Shown: one piece after another, positions 31,248 to 38,231 of the stretch
Layout of the letters: every line of letters starts with the position of its first letter
Position numbering within the stretch: position 1 is the stretch's first letter
NCBI GenBank assembly: GCA_017459805.1
Contig: JAFUCE010000138.1
Location: forward strand, 1 to 38,822
Source of the DNA: Eggerthellaceae bacterium
GTDB lineage: Bacteria > Actinomycetota > Coriobacteriia > Coriobacteriales > Eggerthellaceae
Direction of reading: 5' to 3'
Length of the DNA stretch: 38,822 nt
The notes under the pieces: model-generated
Seen by the model: only the letters and a program-made list of their open reading frames with translations
What the model was told of the DNA's origin: nothing
Databases searched by the model: none
Position numbers and translations under genes: made by a program

Positions 31248-31655
31248 TTACTTCAAAGAAATAAGGAATGCTATTAGGAGCAGGACGAGCCCTATGGCGT
31301 CAAAGATGATGAAGCGCGTAATTGATGCGGCAAGAATAGCTTGCGAAGCGCCAAGGGTGGAAAGAATCCAGCTTTCACCTGCAAGCCCGATTACTTGTTG
31401 AGCTAAAACAACAGCAAATACTGCTCTAAAACGGTGGGGTAGTACCAAAATGGGGATATAGGTTGCATTCCACATGGCAAAGGTGACGCCCAATCCTGAA
31501 AGAGCTGCTTGCGCACCTTCACCATCCAACTGATACGCCCCTACATACGCAGCAGGGTTGAAAAAGAAGGAAACAGCGCAATACATATTAATAGCAAACA
31601 CAATCGCAATAAGAACGCGCGCAATCCAGTGTTTTGTTGTAGTTGAAGTTGCCAT
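31248..31655 (-). CDS. Small four-helix membrane protein, function unknown
   Basis: The 135-residue product has about four hydrophobic helices (around 10-30, 45-72, 75-100 and 108-132). It recalls small DUF4345-type or DoxX-sized membrane proteins, but no family could be assigned with confidence. The ATG at 31655 (MATSTTTKHW) is preferred over an ATG 33 bases upstream because the latter adds a basic stretch with no ribosome site; neither start has a good one. tRNA-Ile2/Met lies about 50 bases upstream on the same strand without a visible terminator between, so co-transcription is possible. Confidence 0.7.
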   Translation of the reverse strand: MATSTTTKHWIARVLIAIVFAINMYCAVSFFFNPAAYVGAYQLDGEGAQAALSGLGVTFAMWNATYIPILVLPHRFRAVFAVVLAQQVIGLAGESWILSTLGASQAILAASITRFIIFDAIGLVLLLIAFLISLK

Positions 31656-31680
31656 ATGCTGCGTTTTAACTTTCTTCAAA

Positions 31681-31690
31681 GTGCACATGC
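31681..31690. repeat. 10-bp direct repeat flanking a tRNA gene (copy 1)
   Basis: GTGCACATGC occurs here and again at 31784-31793, one copy on each side of the tRNA at 31705-31779. It contains the palindrome GTGCAC. The meaning is unclear; chance cannot be excluded. Confidence 0.6.
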
Positions 31691-31704
31691 AAATAAAAAG
31701 GAGG

Positions 31705-31779
31705 TGGTGGGCCCTGCAGGATTCGAACCTGCAACCAAAGGATTATGAGTCCTCTGCTCCACCATTGAGCTAAGGGCCC
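31705..31779 (-). tRNA. tRNA with CAT anticodon, probably tRNA-Ile2 (lysidine type), else tRNA-Met
   Basis: The minus strand gives acceptor GGGCCCT/AGGGCCC, anticodon arm AGGA-CTCATAA-TCCT, T arm GCAGG-TTCGAAT-CCTGC, discriminator A and encoded CCA. The CCCTTAGCTCA start and CTCATAA loop resemble the minor isoleucine tRNA whose C34 is changed to lysidine by TilS. Elongator Met is the alternative. It is not an initiator, since the first pair is G-C. Confidence 0.93.
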
Positions 31780-31783
31780 ATAG

Positions 31784-31793
31784 GTGCACATGC
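31784..31793. repeat. 10-bp direct repeat flanking a tRNA gene (copy 2)
   Basis: This is the second copy of GTGCACATGC, four bases upstream of the tRNA 5' end on the minus strand and next to its -10 box. Confidence 0.6.
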
Positions 31794-31796
31794 TTT

Positions 31797-31802
31797 AGTA
31801 TA
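31797..31802 (-). promoter_or_regulatory. -10 box of the CAT-anticodon tRNA
   Basis: TATACT lies on the minus strand 17 bases upstream of the tRNA. The -35 region is poor. Confidence 0.5.
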
Positions 31803-31808
31803 ACGCAA

Positions 31809-32825
31809 CTATTTTACTTCGTATGCACCTTCAAGTCTGGTTTCGCGATAGTTTTCCATGTCCGCATTATTGACTTGAACATGCGTATGATTGCCATGAC
31901 CAGCATGAGAATAGAAAGCGAGTTGAATATCGGTTATGTCTTCAGCCGCTAAATCGCGCACGAGGGCAATAGGCGTTACACCGCCTTCCACCTTATCGCC
32001 AGCCTTAACCATAACATCAGTAACGTGTATTTCAACCACATCAAGGTCAGGGCGTCCATGGGGCTGAATGTGAACTTCGTAGTCATCAACAACATCGTAG
32101 AGTCGGTATGTTTTAACCAGCACGACAGTGCCAGAAACGGGTGCATACACGGTCGTGCCAGCTTCGGCGCCAACATCAATAGAGGTGTCCATGTTGGTGT
32201 CGGTGTCTTCTCGCCACAGATGGAGGGCAAGAGCATCAAGCCATTCATCACCCGTGGGTTGTTCATCTGCAATTTGGTAGTCCGGGTTTTCTAGCATGGT
32301 ATCTGGATCAGCTTCGGGCAACTGTGTATTGAGCACGAGCCCAAATTCAGTAGCTGCCTGATGGAATAAGATGCCTTCCAGTTCTTTTGGATGTATAGGA
32401 CTATGTATGAGCACGCCGTCATATTCGGCTAGAAGGGGTGTTGGTAAGCCGTCTTGGACTGCAGCGTCTGCCGCAGCGGCAGCTTCGGCGGCGGCTTGGG
32501 CATCTTTGTCTATGTTTGACTGCTCGGGCGTGATATTCCGATTGCTTAATTGGTCTCCAACTGCTTCGCTAGACGCAGCACTATTATCATCGTCTGGTGC
32601 AGCTTCGCTGGTGTTAATAGAGCTTGGTTGATCTGAAGCACTCTGGGTGTTTTCATTTGAACTACCTAAAAGACCCTGGTTTACTACAAGGTACGCAGCG
32701 TATGCGAGAGCGGCTAAGATTAAGATAAGTCCAGCAATCGTCAGGAACGTAGCCAGCCCACTTTTGCTCTTTTTCGCATGTTTTGCATGCTTTGGTGCTG
32801 AATTATGTTGAAAATCATTTGTCAT
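31809..32825 (-). CDS. Membrane-anchored M23-like (LytM fold) protein with altered zinc site
   Basis: The 338-residue product has a basic N terminus (HAKHAKKSK), one membrane helix (24-48), a Ser/Asp/Ala-rich linker to about 125, and a C-terminal LytM/M23-like domain (about 205-320). The lipoyl-like beta core is visible (GAEAGTTVYAPVSGTVVLVK; later VKAGDKVEGG). The second zinc motif HTH is present (313-315), but the first motif, normally HxxxD, reads DxxxD (213-217). The protein may therefore be a non-catalytic cell-wall or scaffold relative. Topology places the domain outside. AGGA lies about 10 bases before the ATG at 32825, within TAGTAT ... ATACTA. It diverges from tRNA-Asn. Confidence 0.75.
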   Translation of the reverse strand: MTNDFQHNSAPKHAKHAKKSKSGLATFLTIAGLILILAALAYAAYLVVNQGLLGSSNENTQSASDQPSSINTSEAAPDDDNSAASSEAVGDQLSNRNITPEQSNIDKDAQAAAEAAAAADAAVQDGLPTPLLAEYDGVLIHSPIHPKELEGILFHQAATEFGLVLNTQLPEADPDTMLENPDYQIADEQPTGDEWLDALALHLWREDTDTNMDTSIDVGAEAGTTVYAPVSGTVVLVKTYRLYDVVDDYEVHIQPHGRPDLDVVEIHVTDVMVKAGDKVEGGVTPIALVRDLAAEDITDIQLAFYSHAGHGNHTHVQVNNADMENYRETRLEGAYEVK

Positions 32826-32850
32826 TTAGTATGTATCCTATACTAAAACC

Positions 32851-32879
32851 TTGCCAAGGTGTTGTGATTCAGATACTAT
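32851..32879 (+). promoter_or_regulatory. Promoter of tRNA-Asn
   Basis: TTGCCA (32851-32856) and TACTAT (32874-32879) are exactly 17 bp apart, about 30 bases before the tRNA. The -35 box also reads TTGGCA on the other strand, facing the M23-like gene. Confidence 0.75.
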
Positions 32880-32908
32880 TCTTTTTCGCTGCATTTTGTG
32901 CGCACTAT

Positions 32909-32983
32909 TCCTCGGTAGCTCAACGGCAGAGCATCCGGCTGTTAACCGGAGGGTTGTAGGTTCGAATCCTACCCGGGGAGCCA
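32909..32983 (+). tRNA. tRNA-Asn (anticodon GTT)
   Basis: Acceptor TCCTCGG/CCGGGGA (one G-U), anticodon arm CCGG-CTGTTAA-CCGG giving GTT, T arm GTAGG-TTCGAAT-CCTAC, discriminator G and encoded CCA. The last 20 bases are repeated exactly at 33162. Confidence 0.97.
32964..32983 (+). repeat. 20-bp direct repeat, copy 1 (3' end of tRNA-Asn)
   Basis: The sequence from GAATCCTACC to the encoded CCA is repeated without a mismatch at 33162-33181. Duplication of a tRNA 3' end is the usual footprint of a tRNA-targeting integrative element or of a partly lost tandem tRNA. Confidence 0.9.
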
Positions 32984-32992
32984 TAAATATTT

Positions 32993-33022
32993 CGAGCCAG
33001 GTAAACTTACTTGGCTCGTTTT
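32993..33022 (+). terminator. Terminator of tRNA-Asn
   Basis: CGAGCCA pairs with TGGCTCG, an inner GTAA/TTAC stem extends it, and TTTT follows. It begins 10 bases after the tRNA. Confidence 0.85.
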
Positions 33023-33029
33023 GTTTAAG

Positions 33030-33070
33030 CAAAGGGGATTCGAACCAACAACCATTTAAAAGCAGGTTCG
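33030..33070 (-). pseudogene. Degenerate tRNA-like fragment (tRNA-Lys-like 3' half)
   Basis: On the minus strand the order CTTTTAA (anticodon-loop-like), ATGGTTGTT and GGTTCGAATCCCC (T arm) resembles the 3' half of a tRNA-Lys with TTT anticodon. The 5' half and acceptor are absent or scrambled. It lies between the two copies of the tRNA-Asn end and is most likely debris. Confidence 0.5.
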
Positions 33071-33073
33071 ACC

Positions 33074-33101
33074 CCCGCGATACGCTTTAGCGTATTGCGG
33101 G
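33074..33101. repeat. 12-bp-stem hairpin
   Basis: CCCGCGATACGC, loop TTTA, GCGTATTGCGGG forms a 12-pair stem with one G-U. There is no T-run after it on either strand. It is the first of several hairpins in the gene-free stretch 32984-33412. Confidence 0.75.
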
Positions 33102-33109
33102 TGCCCCGA

Positions 33110-33157
33110 GTGTCAAGGCTCGCGCAGCGACCGCTGAAAGCGGCCTGGCCTTGACAC
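33110..33157. repeat. Nested hairpin (10-bp outer stem, 5-bp inner stem)
   Basis: GTGTCAAGGC (33110-33119) pairs with GCCTTGACAC (33148-33157). Inside, CCGCT-GAA-AGCGG (33131-33143) forms its own stem. The structure ends four bases before the repeated tRNA-Asn end. Confidence 0.75.
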
Positions 33158-33161
33158 GAGT

Positions 33162-33181
33162 GAATCCTACCCGGGGAGCCA
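33162..33181 (+). repeat. 20-bp direct repeat, copy 2 (duplicated tRNA-Asn 3' end)
   Basis: This is an exact copy of the last 20 bases of tRNA-Asn including CCA. No tRNA body precedes it. A strong terminator follows nine bases later, as expected at the end of a transcription unit. Confidence 0.9.
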
Positions 33182-33189
33182 AACTTTTT

Positions 33190-33216
33190 AGCCTGTTCTA
33201 ACGAACAGGCTTTTTT
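33190..33216 (+). terminator. Strong terminator downstream of the duplicated tRNA-Asn end
   Basis: AGCCTGTTC, loop TAAC, GAACAGGCT is a perfect nine-pair stem followed by six T residues. No intact gene on this strand ends here now, so it probably served a tRNA copy that has decayed. Confidence 0.9.
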
Positions 33217-33370
33217 CGTATGAGACGTCCTGACACTGCGCGCACACGACATACCTCATCTTTACCCTTATGCGCTTACCTTCACGTACGAAGTACGCTC
33301 AGCCGCGCAGCGGGCAAATCTAAGGCATGTCGAGCGCGCTCGTTGTTCTTTTTGGTCTGCCCTGATTTGA
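33217..33370. other. Gene-free stretch with small palindromes
   Basis: This segment holds no gene I can support. It contains a hairpin CGTAC-GAA-GTACG (33285-33297) and the 12-bp palindrome CGAGCGCGCTCG (33331-33342). Together with the upstream hairpins it makes up most of the 429-base gap between tRNA-Asn and tRNA-Val. Confidence 0.6.
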
Positions 33371-33404
33371 AAAAATAAAAAAAACCGGCACGGAGGTGCC
33401 GGTT
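33371..33404 (-). terminator. Terminator of tRNA-Val
   Basis: On the minus strand AACCGGCAC, loop CTCC, GTGCCGGTT is followed by a long T-run broken by one A. It begins nine bases after the CCA of tRNA-Val. Confidence 0.92.
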
Positions 33405-33412
33405 GTGTTTTG

Positions 33413-33487
33413 TGGTGGGCGTTACTGGGATTGAACCAGTGACCTCTTCCGTGTGAAGGAAGCGCGCTCCCCCTGCGCCAAACGCCC
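33413..33487 (-). tRNA. tRNA-Val (anticodon CAC)
   Basis: The minus strand has acceptor GGGCGTT/AACGCCC, anticodon arm CTTCC-TTCACAC-GGAAG giving CAC, T arm ACTGG-TTCAATC-CCAGT, discriminator A and encoded CCA. Confidence 0.97.
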
Positions 33488-33503
33488 AAATTAAGCAGTG
33501 CCC

Positions 33504-33512
33504 AGTATAGCA
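33504..33512 (-). promoter_or_regulatory. Extended -10 promoter of tRNA-Val
   Basis: TGCTATACT on the minus strand is a strong extended -10 element about 17 bases upstream of the tRNA 5' end. No good -35 is present at 17 bp. Confidence 0.65.
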
Positions 33513-33523
33513 GATATAAAAGC

Positions 33524-34261
33524 TTACAAGCGCTCCTTAATAATTGAACCAGCTTCAGCATCTACGATAACTGTCACGCGTGGGTGCAGTTGCAAAACGC
33601 TCGCAGGTACTTGCGGCACCACCGGACCCGTGAAAGCGTCGGCCACAATCTGGGCTTTGTCGGTGCCGTTGGCAACAACAAGAATCTGGTTGGCCTTCAT
33701 AATAGTACCTATACCCATGGTGTAAGCCTGGCGTGGCACTTCATCAATGGAATTAAAGAGGCGACTATTTGCTTGGATGGTGCTTTCAGTAAGGTCGACG
33801 ATGTGTGTATCGACGGGGAAGTAGTCGGCTGGTTCATTAAAACCAACATGACCATTATGCCCAAGCCCCAGCAGTTGCAAATCAATGCCGCCAGCGTGGG
33901 CAATGCCAATTTCGTACGCCTTACAAGCGGCATCGGCATCTGGGTTAGCTCCGTCAGGCACATGCGTCTGTTCTTTATCGATGTCGACATGATTGAACAG
34001 GTTTTCGTTCATGAAATAGCGGTAGCTCTGTTCATGGCTCGCTTCAAGCCCGCGATATTCGTCAAGGTTATAGCTTTGAATCTGGCTAAACGAAATTAAA
34101 CCAGCTTCATAGTCCTTAACCAGTTCAGCATAAAGACCGATCGGAGTTGAACCCGTGGCAAGGCCTAAAATAGAACTTGGCTTATTCTTAATCTGTGCAG
34201 CTATAACATCTGCTGCTTTTCGACTCATGTCCGCATAATCTGAAGCAATAATAATCTGCAT
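33524..34261 (-). CDS. nagB: Glucosamine-6-phosphate deaminase
   Basis: NagB converts glucosamine 6-phosphate to fructose 6-phosphate and ammonia, linking amino-sugar use to glycolysis. The 245-residue product has the phosphate loop LATGSTPIGLY, the catalytic LDEYRG (Asp67), and GLGHNGHVGFNEP (132-144) with the catalytic His. It is shorter than the 266-residue E. coli enzyme and lacks the C-terminal allosteric extension, like Bacillus-type forms. AAGGAG lies six bases before the ATG. It is a lone gene, upstream of tRNA-Val on the minus strand and divergent from the ABC-F gene. No NagR-type operator was recognised. Confidence 0.96.
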   Translation of the reverse strand: MQIIIASDYADMSRKAADVIAAQIKNKPSSILGLATGSTPIGLYAELVKDYEAGLISFSQIQSYNLDEYRGLEASHEQSYRYFMNENLFNHVDIDKEQTHVPDGANPDADAACKAYEIGIAHAGGIDLQLLGLGHNGHVGFNEPADYFPVDTHIVDLTESTIQANSRLFNSIDEVPRQAYTMGIGTIMKANQILVVANGTDKAQIVADAFTGPVVPQVPASVLQLHPRVTVIVDAEAGSIIKERL

Positions 34262-34294
34262 AGTTCGCTCCTTAGTCTTTGCTTACTTATGTGA

Positions 34295-34300
34295 TACTCT
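34295..34300 (+). promoter_or_regulatory. Candidate extended -10 upstream of ABC-F gene
   Basis: TGATACTCT (TG from 34292) fits TGnTAnnnT and could drive the ABC-F gene, with a leader of roughly 50 bases to the preferred GTG start or about 20 to the ATG at 34329. Confidence 0.35.
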
Positions 34301-34355
34301 AGCACTCGCGCGTACATGGCACAAATGAATGATGCTCGCGAAACATGGATGTAAC

Positions 34356-36356
34356 GTGATAGTACAGCTTGAACATATATCAAAATCCTTTTCTTCAAGA
34401 ACGCTTTTTTCTGATGTCAATTTCAAATTAGAAGCGGGGCAGCGCCTTGCCCTCGTTGGCCCCAATGGTGCCGGTAAAACCACCTTGCTTAATATCATCG
34501 CTGGCCGCGAAGACGCTGACGAAGGGCGAGTGGTTTTTGCAAAAGGAGTTAGCATTGGCTACCTTGAACAGGAAGCCATAGAAATGGCCGAACGCTCTAT
34601 TTTTGACGAAGTGCTTTCAGCGCAGAGAAATGTACTTGACGCCGAACAGCGGCTTCGTTCTATTGAAGCTTCGCTTGGCACTCATCCTACTCAAGCCCAG
34701 CTGACGGCAGCGGGGCGTGCGCGCGATGCATACGAAGCTATGGGTGGCTATACGCTCGAATCGCGCGTTCGCAGCGTTCTTTTTGGCCTCGGTTTTGGCG
34801 AAAAGGACATGACAGCACTCACCAGTTCGTATTCTGGTGGCTGGCAGATGCGAATTGCTCTTGCGAAACTCCTCGTAAGAGAACCTGACCTTTTGATGCT
34901 TGACGAACCAACTAATCACCTCGACCTTGAAAGTGTTAAATGGCTCGAAAGCTTCTTGCAATCCTATGCGGGAACCGTTGTTGTTGTAAGCCACGATCGT
35001 ACCTTTATGGACAATATGGTAGACACGGTCGCTGAAATCGACCTTGAACGAGTCACGCTTTATAAAGGTAACTATTCGGCCTATTTAAAACAACGCGAAG
35101 AACGCCTTGCCCTTTTGCGCGAACAAGCTGCGAAACAGCAGGATGAAATTGAGCATATGGAAGCTTTTATTGAACGTTTTCGCTATAAAGCAACTAAGGC
35201 TAAGCAGGTTCAAGACCGAGTGCGCAAACTCGAAAAAATGGAGCGTATTGTTGTTCCTGAAGAAAAGAAAACCGTGCATTTTAACTTTAAGCAACCTCCC
35301 AGAACGGGGGAGATGGTTGTTCGAGTCGAAGGGGTTAAGAAGGCATTTGACGAAAATATCGTCTATGAAGACCTGAATGTGACCCTGTACCGTGGTGACA
35401 AGGTGGCTTTGGTTGGCCCTAACGGATCGGGAAAGTCAACTTTGTTAAAAATGATTGCTGGTGTGTTAAGTCCAGACGCAGGAAGTATTGAATATGGTGT
35501 GCATGTAGAAAAGAGCTACTTTGCGCAACATCAGCTTGATGAGCTTCATCCCGGTAATACCGTTTTCGAAGAGCTTGATCGCGTTGCGCCTGGCTGGACT
35601 ATTTCGCAGGTTCGCAGTCTTCTCGGCGCGTTTCTTTTTACGGGCGACGATGTTGAAAAGCGTGTGTCTGTTCTGTCGGGTGGAGAAAAATGTCGCTTAG
35701 CCCTTGCGAAAATGCTTGTTGCTCCAACACCTTTGCTTTGTCTTGACGAACCTACCAACCACCTCGATATTGCGAGTGCCGACATACTTGAACAAGCGCT
35801 TAAGGTGTTCGAAGGCACCATCCTTCTCATTACCCATGACCGGCATCTCATTTCTGCGGTTGCAAACCGCATTATCGAAGTAAAGGATGGACAGGCGAAG
35901 TCCTATGACGGCGACTATGACTATTACCTTTTTAAAAGTGGGCAAATTGCTGAAGCGGATGCAGACCAATTAACACAAGATAAGCCCACCTCACCAGCAC
36001 CTGCGCCAGGACCTGAAAGTGCTTTAAAACTCACTACACCCCGTGGGTCTGCCCCGAAAACAAAAGAGCAAAAACGAGCCGAAGCCCAAGCACGCAATCG
36101 TGCCTACACCGCTTTGAAAGTTCACCGAAAACGTATTGCCCAGCTCGACGAACAAATGCAGCGCGACAACACTCGCATGGCAGCGATACTTGAATTGCTT
36201 GCCGACCCTGATTTCTATACCCAGGAAGATTCCAATAGCGACATTATTTCTGAATATGCCACTCTTAAAGCCCGTCTCGATAAGGCCGAAGAAGAGTGGT
36301 TGCGATTAAACGAAGAAGTTGAAGCCGAGCTTGCCCGTCAGCAGGAGCAAAGTTAG
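34356..36356 (+). CDS. ABC-F family ATPase (ribosome-associated type)
   Basis: ABC-F proteins have two fused ATPase domains and no membrane part; they act on the ribosome (translation factors or antibiotic protection) rather than in transport. The 666-residue product has Walker A GPNGAGKT (35-42) and GPNGSGKS (354-361), signatures YSGGWQMR and LSGGEKCR, Walker [10 protein letters not shown] twice, and the interdomain arm rich in Arg/Lys (about 240-310). A Pro/Ala-rich linker and a C-terminal coiled coil (about 575-666) resemble the Uup/YheS-type subfamilies; which one cannot be decided. GTG at 34356 is preferred because [12 protein letters not shown] then matches the usual N terminus; ATG at 34329 would add nine residues. 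Neither has a strong ribosome site. Confidence 0.9.
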   Translation: MIVQLEHISKSFSSRTLFSDVNFKLEAGQRLALVGPNGAGKTTLLNIIAGREDADEGRVVFAKGVSIGYLEQEAIEMAERSIFDEVLSAQRNVLDAEQRLRSIEASLGTHPTQAQLTAAGRARDAYEAMGGYTLESRVRSVLFGLGFGEKDMTALTSSYSGGWQMRIALAKLLVREPDLLMLDEPTNHLDLESVKWLESFLQSYAGTVVVVSHDRTFMDNMVDTVAEIDLERVTLYKGNYSAYLKQREERLALLREQAAKQQDEIEHMEAFIERFRYKATKAKQVQDRVRKLEKMERIVVPEEKKTVHFNFKQPPRTGEMVVRVEGVKKAFDENIVYEDLNVTLYRGDKVALVGPNGSGKSTLLKMIAGVLSPDAGSIEYGVHVEKSYFAQHQLDELHPGNTVFEELDRVAPGWTISQVRSLLGAFLFTGDDVEKRVSVLSGGEKCRLALAKMLVAPTPLLCLDEPTNHLDIASADILEQALKVFEGTILLITHDRHLISAVANRIIEVKDGQAKSYDGDYDYYLFKSGQIAEADADQLTQDKPTSPAPAPGPESALKLTTPRGSAPKTKEQKRAEAQARNRAYTALKVHRKRIAQLDEQMQRDNTRMAAILELLADPDFYTQEDSNSDIISEYATLKARLDKAEEEWLRLNEEVEAELARQQEQS

Positions 36357-36357
36357 T

Positions 36358-36363
36358 TATACT
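36358..36363 (+). promoter_or_regulatory. -10 box just upstream of the M50 protease ATG
   Basis: TATACT ends eight bases before the ATG at 36372, and there is no ribosome site. A leaderless or near-leaderless mRNA is possible. The -35 region is poor, so this is tentative. Confidence 0.35.
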
Positions 36364-36371
36364 TACTGATT

Positions 36372-37055
36372 ATGGATTTAAGTGAACTCGCATATTATGC
36401 CTGCATTATTCTTGCCTTTGTGCCCGCCATAGTCCTGCACGAAGTTTCGCATGGATATGCTGCTTACAAACTGGGTGACCCGACGGCCAAGAGGGCGGGG
36501 CGCCTGACGCTTAATCCTGCTGCTCATGTTGATATGTTTGGCACTATTATTTTGCCTATTATGCTCATGCTTGCGCACGCACCAGTTTTCGGCTATGCAA
36601 AACCAGTGCCATACAACCCAAGCTATTTTGAAGACAGACGCAAGGGCGACGTAATAGTTGGGCTTGCTGGACCTGCGGCGAATTTTGTTATGGCGCTCAT
36701 CGGCTCTGCTGTAGCTTGGCTTCTCGTAGGCGCGGCACCAGAACTTATGCAAACAAGTGAGGTCTTTTCGTATTTCTATGGTTTGTTTTTACCTTACTTT
36801 GTATTAATTAATTTGTTCTTGATGTTCTTTAATCTTCTGCCCATTCCACCACTCGACGGTTCTTGCATTTATGTGTATCTCGTTCCAAAAAACCGCATGG
36901 ACATCTATTACAACATCGAACGTTACGGTATGCCGGTTCTGCTTATACTTCTTTTTGCGCTTCCCTACATTTTCCCGGTAAGCCCCATTTCAATGTATAT
37001 GGGTGCTACGGCAGGTAATTTAGCGAACTTTTTGTACCCCTTCAAAATCTACTAA
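36372..37055 (+). CDS. Site-2 protease family (M50) membrane metalloprotease
   Basis: The 227-residue protein is an intramembrane zinc protease of the short, PDZ-less S2P type. The zinc motif HEVSH (23-27) lies in the first helix, and the third ligand is in the NLLPIPPLDG segment near residue 155-165. Five or so hydrophobic helices cover most of the rest. Members of this compact branch are common in bacteria; substrates are mostly unknown. It follows the ABC-F gene by 15 bases and precedes trpS by 12, so it may be part of one transcript, yet it lacks a Shine-Dalgarno and has its own -10-like box. Confidence 0.9.
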   Translation: MDLSELAYYACIILAFVPAIVLHEVSHGYAAYKLGDPTAKRAGRLTLNPAAHVDMFGTIILPIMLMLAHAPVFGYAKPVPYNPSYFEDRRKGDVIVGLAGPAANFVMALIGSAVAWLLVGAAPELMQTSEVFSYFYGLFLPYFVLINLFLMFFNLLPIPPLDGSCIYVYLVPKNRMDIYYNIERYGMPVLLILLFALPYIFPVSPISMYMGATAGNLANFLYPFKIY

Positions 37056-37067
37056 AAGGTGAGTTGT

Positions 37068-38228
37068 ATGACTGAAGAAATGAAACATGATGTATCAAAT
37101 GAAGATGCCTCCCAAGTCCCCAAAGTTGAGGCTCCGCCCACCATCCTGACAGGCGACAGGCCAACGGGCAAGCTCCATCTTGGGCACTATGTTGGTAGTT
37201 TGCGCGAGAGGGTCCGTCTACAAAACTCGGGTGAATACGAAAAAATTTTTATCATGATTGCTGACGCGCAGGCACTTACCGACAATGCTGACAACCCTGA
37301 AAAAGTTCGCCAAAACATTATTGAAGTCGCACTCGACTATTTTTCCTGCGGCATCGATCCAGAAAAGACAACGGTGCTCATCCAGTCGCAAGTTCCGCAG
37401 CTTTATGAATTGACTGCCTACTACATGAACCTCGTTACCGTAGCTCGCGTTCAGCGTAATCCAACGGTAAAGTCCGAAATACAGATGCGCGGTTTTAATG
37501 CCGATGTTCCGGTGGGATTTTTTACCTATCCCATAAGTCAGGCATCGGATATTACCGCCTTTAAAGCAACTACGGTTCCGGTTGGCGAAGATCAACTGCC
37601 CATGCTCGAACAAACGCGAGAAATCGTACGCAGTTTTAATCGTACTTATGGCCCCGTACTTGTAGAACCCGAAGCCCTTATTCCGTCAGGGGAAGCTGCC
37701 AAGCGTCTGCCGGGTTTGGACGGCAAATCGAAGATGAGTAAAAGCCTCAACAATGGCATCTATCTTTCCGATAGCCCTGACACCATAGCTGACAAAATAA
37801 AGCAAATGTATACTGACGAAGGCCACTTGCGCATTGACGACCCAGGCAAAGTCGAGGGAAATGCCGTGTTCACCTACCTTGACGCCTTCTGTGAAGACCG
37901 TCATTTTGAAGCTTATCTCCCTGAATATGCGAATCTTTCCGAAATGAAGGAGCACTATCGTCGCGGCGGCCTTGGTGATGTGAAATGCAAGAAACTTTTG
38001 CAGGCGGTACTCGAAGAAACACTCGAACCCATTCGCGCCCGCAGACATGAATTTGAGGCCGACATTCCTGGTGTCTATCAGCTTCTTGAGCAAGGTTGCG
38101 AAACGGCTCGAGCTGTAGCCGCTGAAACCCTTGATCAGGTCAAAGATGCTATGAAGATAAACTATTTTAGCGACGCATCTTTGATTGAAGAACAGGTAGC
38201 TGCCTATGCGAAGGGCGGGGAACGCTAA
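37068..38228 (+). CDS. trpS: Tryptophanyl-tRNA synthetase
   Basis: TrpRS charges tRNA-Trp. The 386-residue product has HLGH (37-40) in [18 protein letters not shown], the family's GEDQ signature, and KMSKS (222-226). It is longer than the common 330 residues because of an N-terminal lead of about 25 residues and a longer C terminus. ATG at 37068 is preferred because AAGGTGAG lies directly upstream; the GTG at 37059 falls inside that ribosome site. It is in an apparent run with the M50 protease and scpA (3-base gap). No T-box or trp attenuator is visible in the tiny upstream gap. Confidence 0.96.
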   Translation: MTEEMKHDVSNEDASQVPKVEAPPTILTGDRPTGKLHLGHYVGSLRERVRLQNSGEYEKIFIMIADAQALTDNADNPEKVRQNIIEVALDYFSCGIDPEKTTVLIQSQVPQLYELTAYYMNLVTVARVQRNPTVKSEIQMRGFNADVPVGFFTYPISQASDITAFKATTVPVGEDQLPMLEQTREIVRSFNRTYGPVLVEPEALIPSGEAAKRLPGLDGKSKMSKSLNNGIYLSDSPDTIADKIKQMYTDEGHLRIDDPGKVEGNAVFTYLDAFCEDRHFEAYLPEYANLSEMKEHYRRGGLGDVKCKKLLQAVLEETLEPIRARRHEFEADIPGVYQLLEQGCETARAVAAETLDQVKDAMKINYFSDASLIEEQVAAYAKGGER

Positions 38229-38231
38229 GCT

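Noticed and set aside
33074-33216. CRISPR-like array or tmRNA/6S RNA
   Set aside because: Repeats are palindromic single copies without regular spacers, and no tmRNA tag frame or 6S-type fold is evident.
33025-33252. 75-codon minus-strand frame across the tRNA-Asn repeat region
   Set aside because: It encodes tRNA-fragment sequence and hairpins; no ribosome site or domain.
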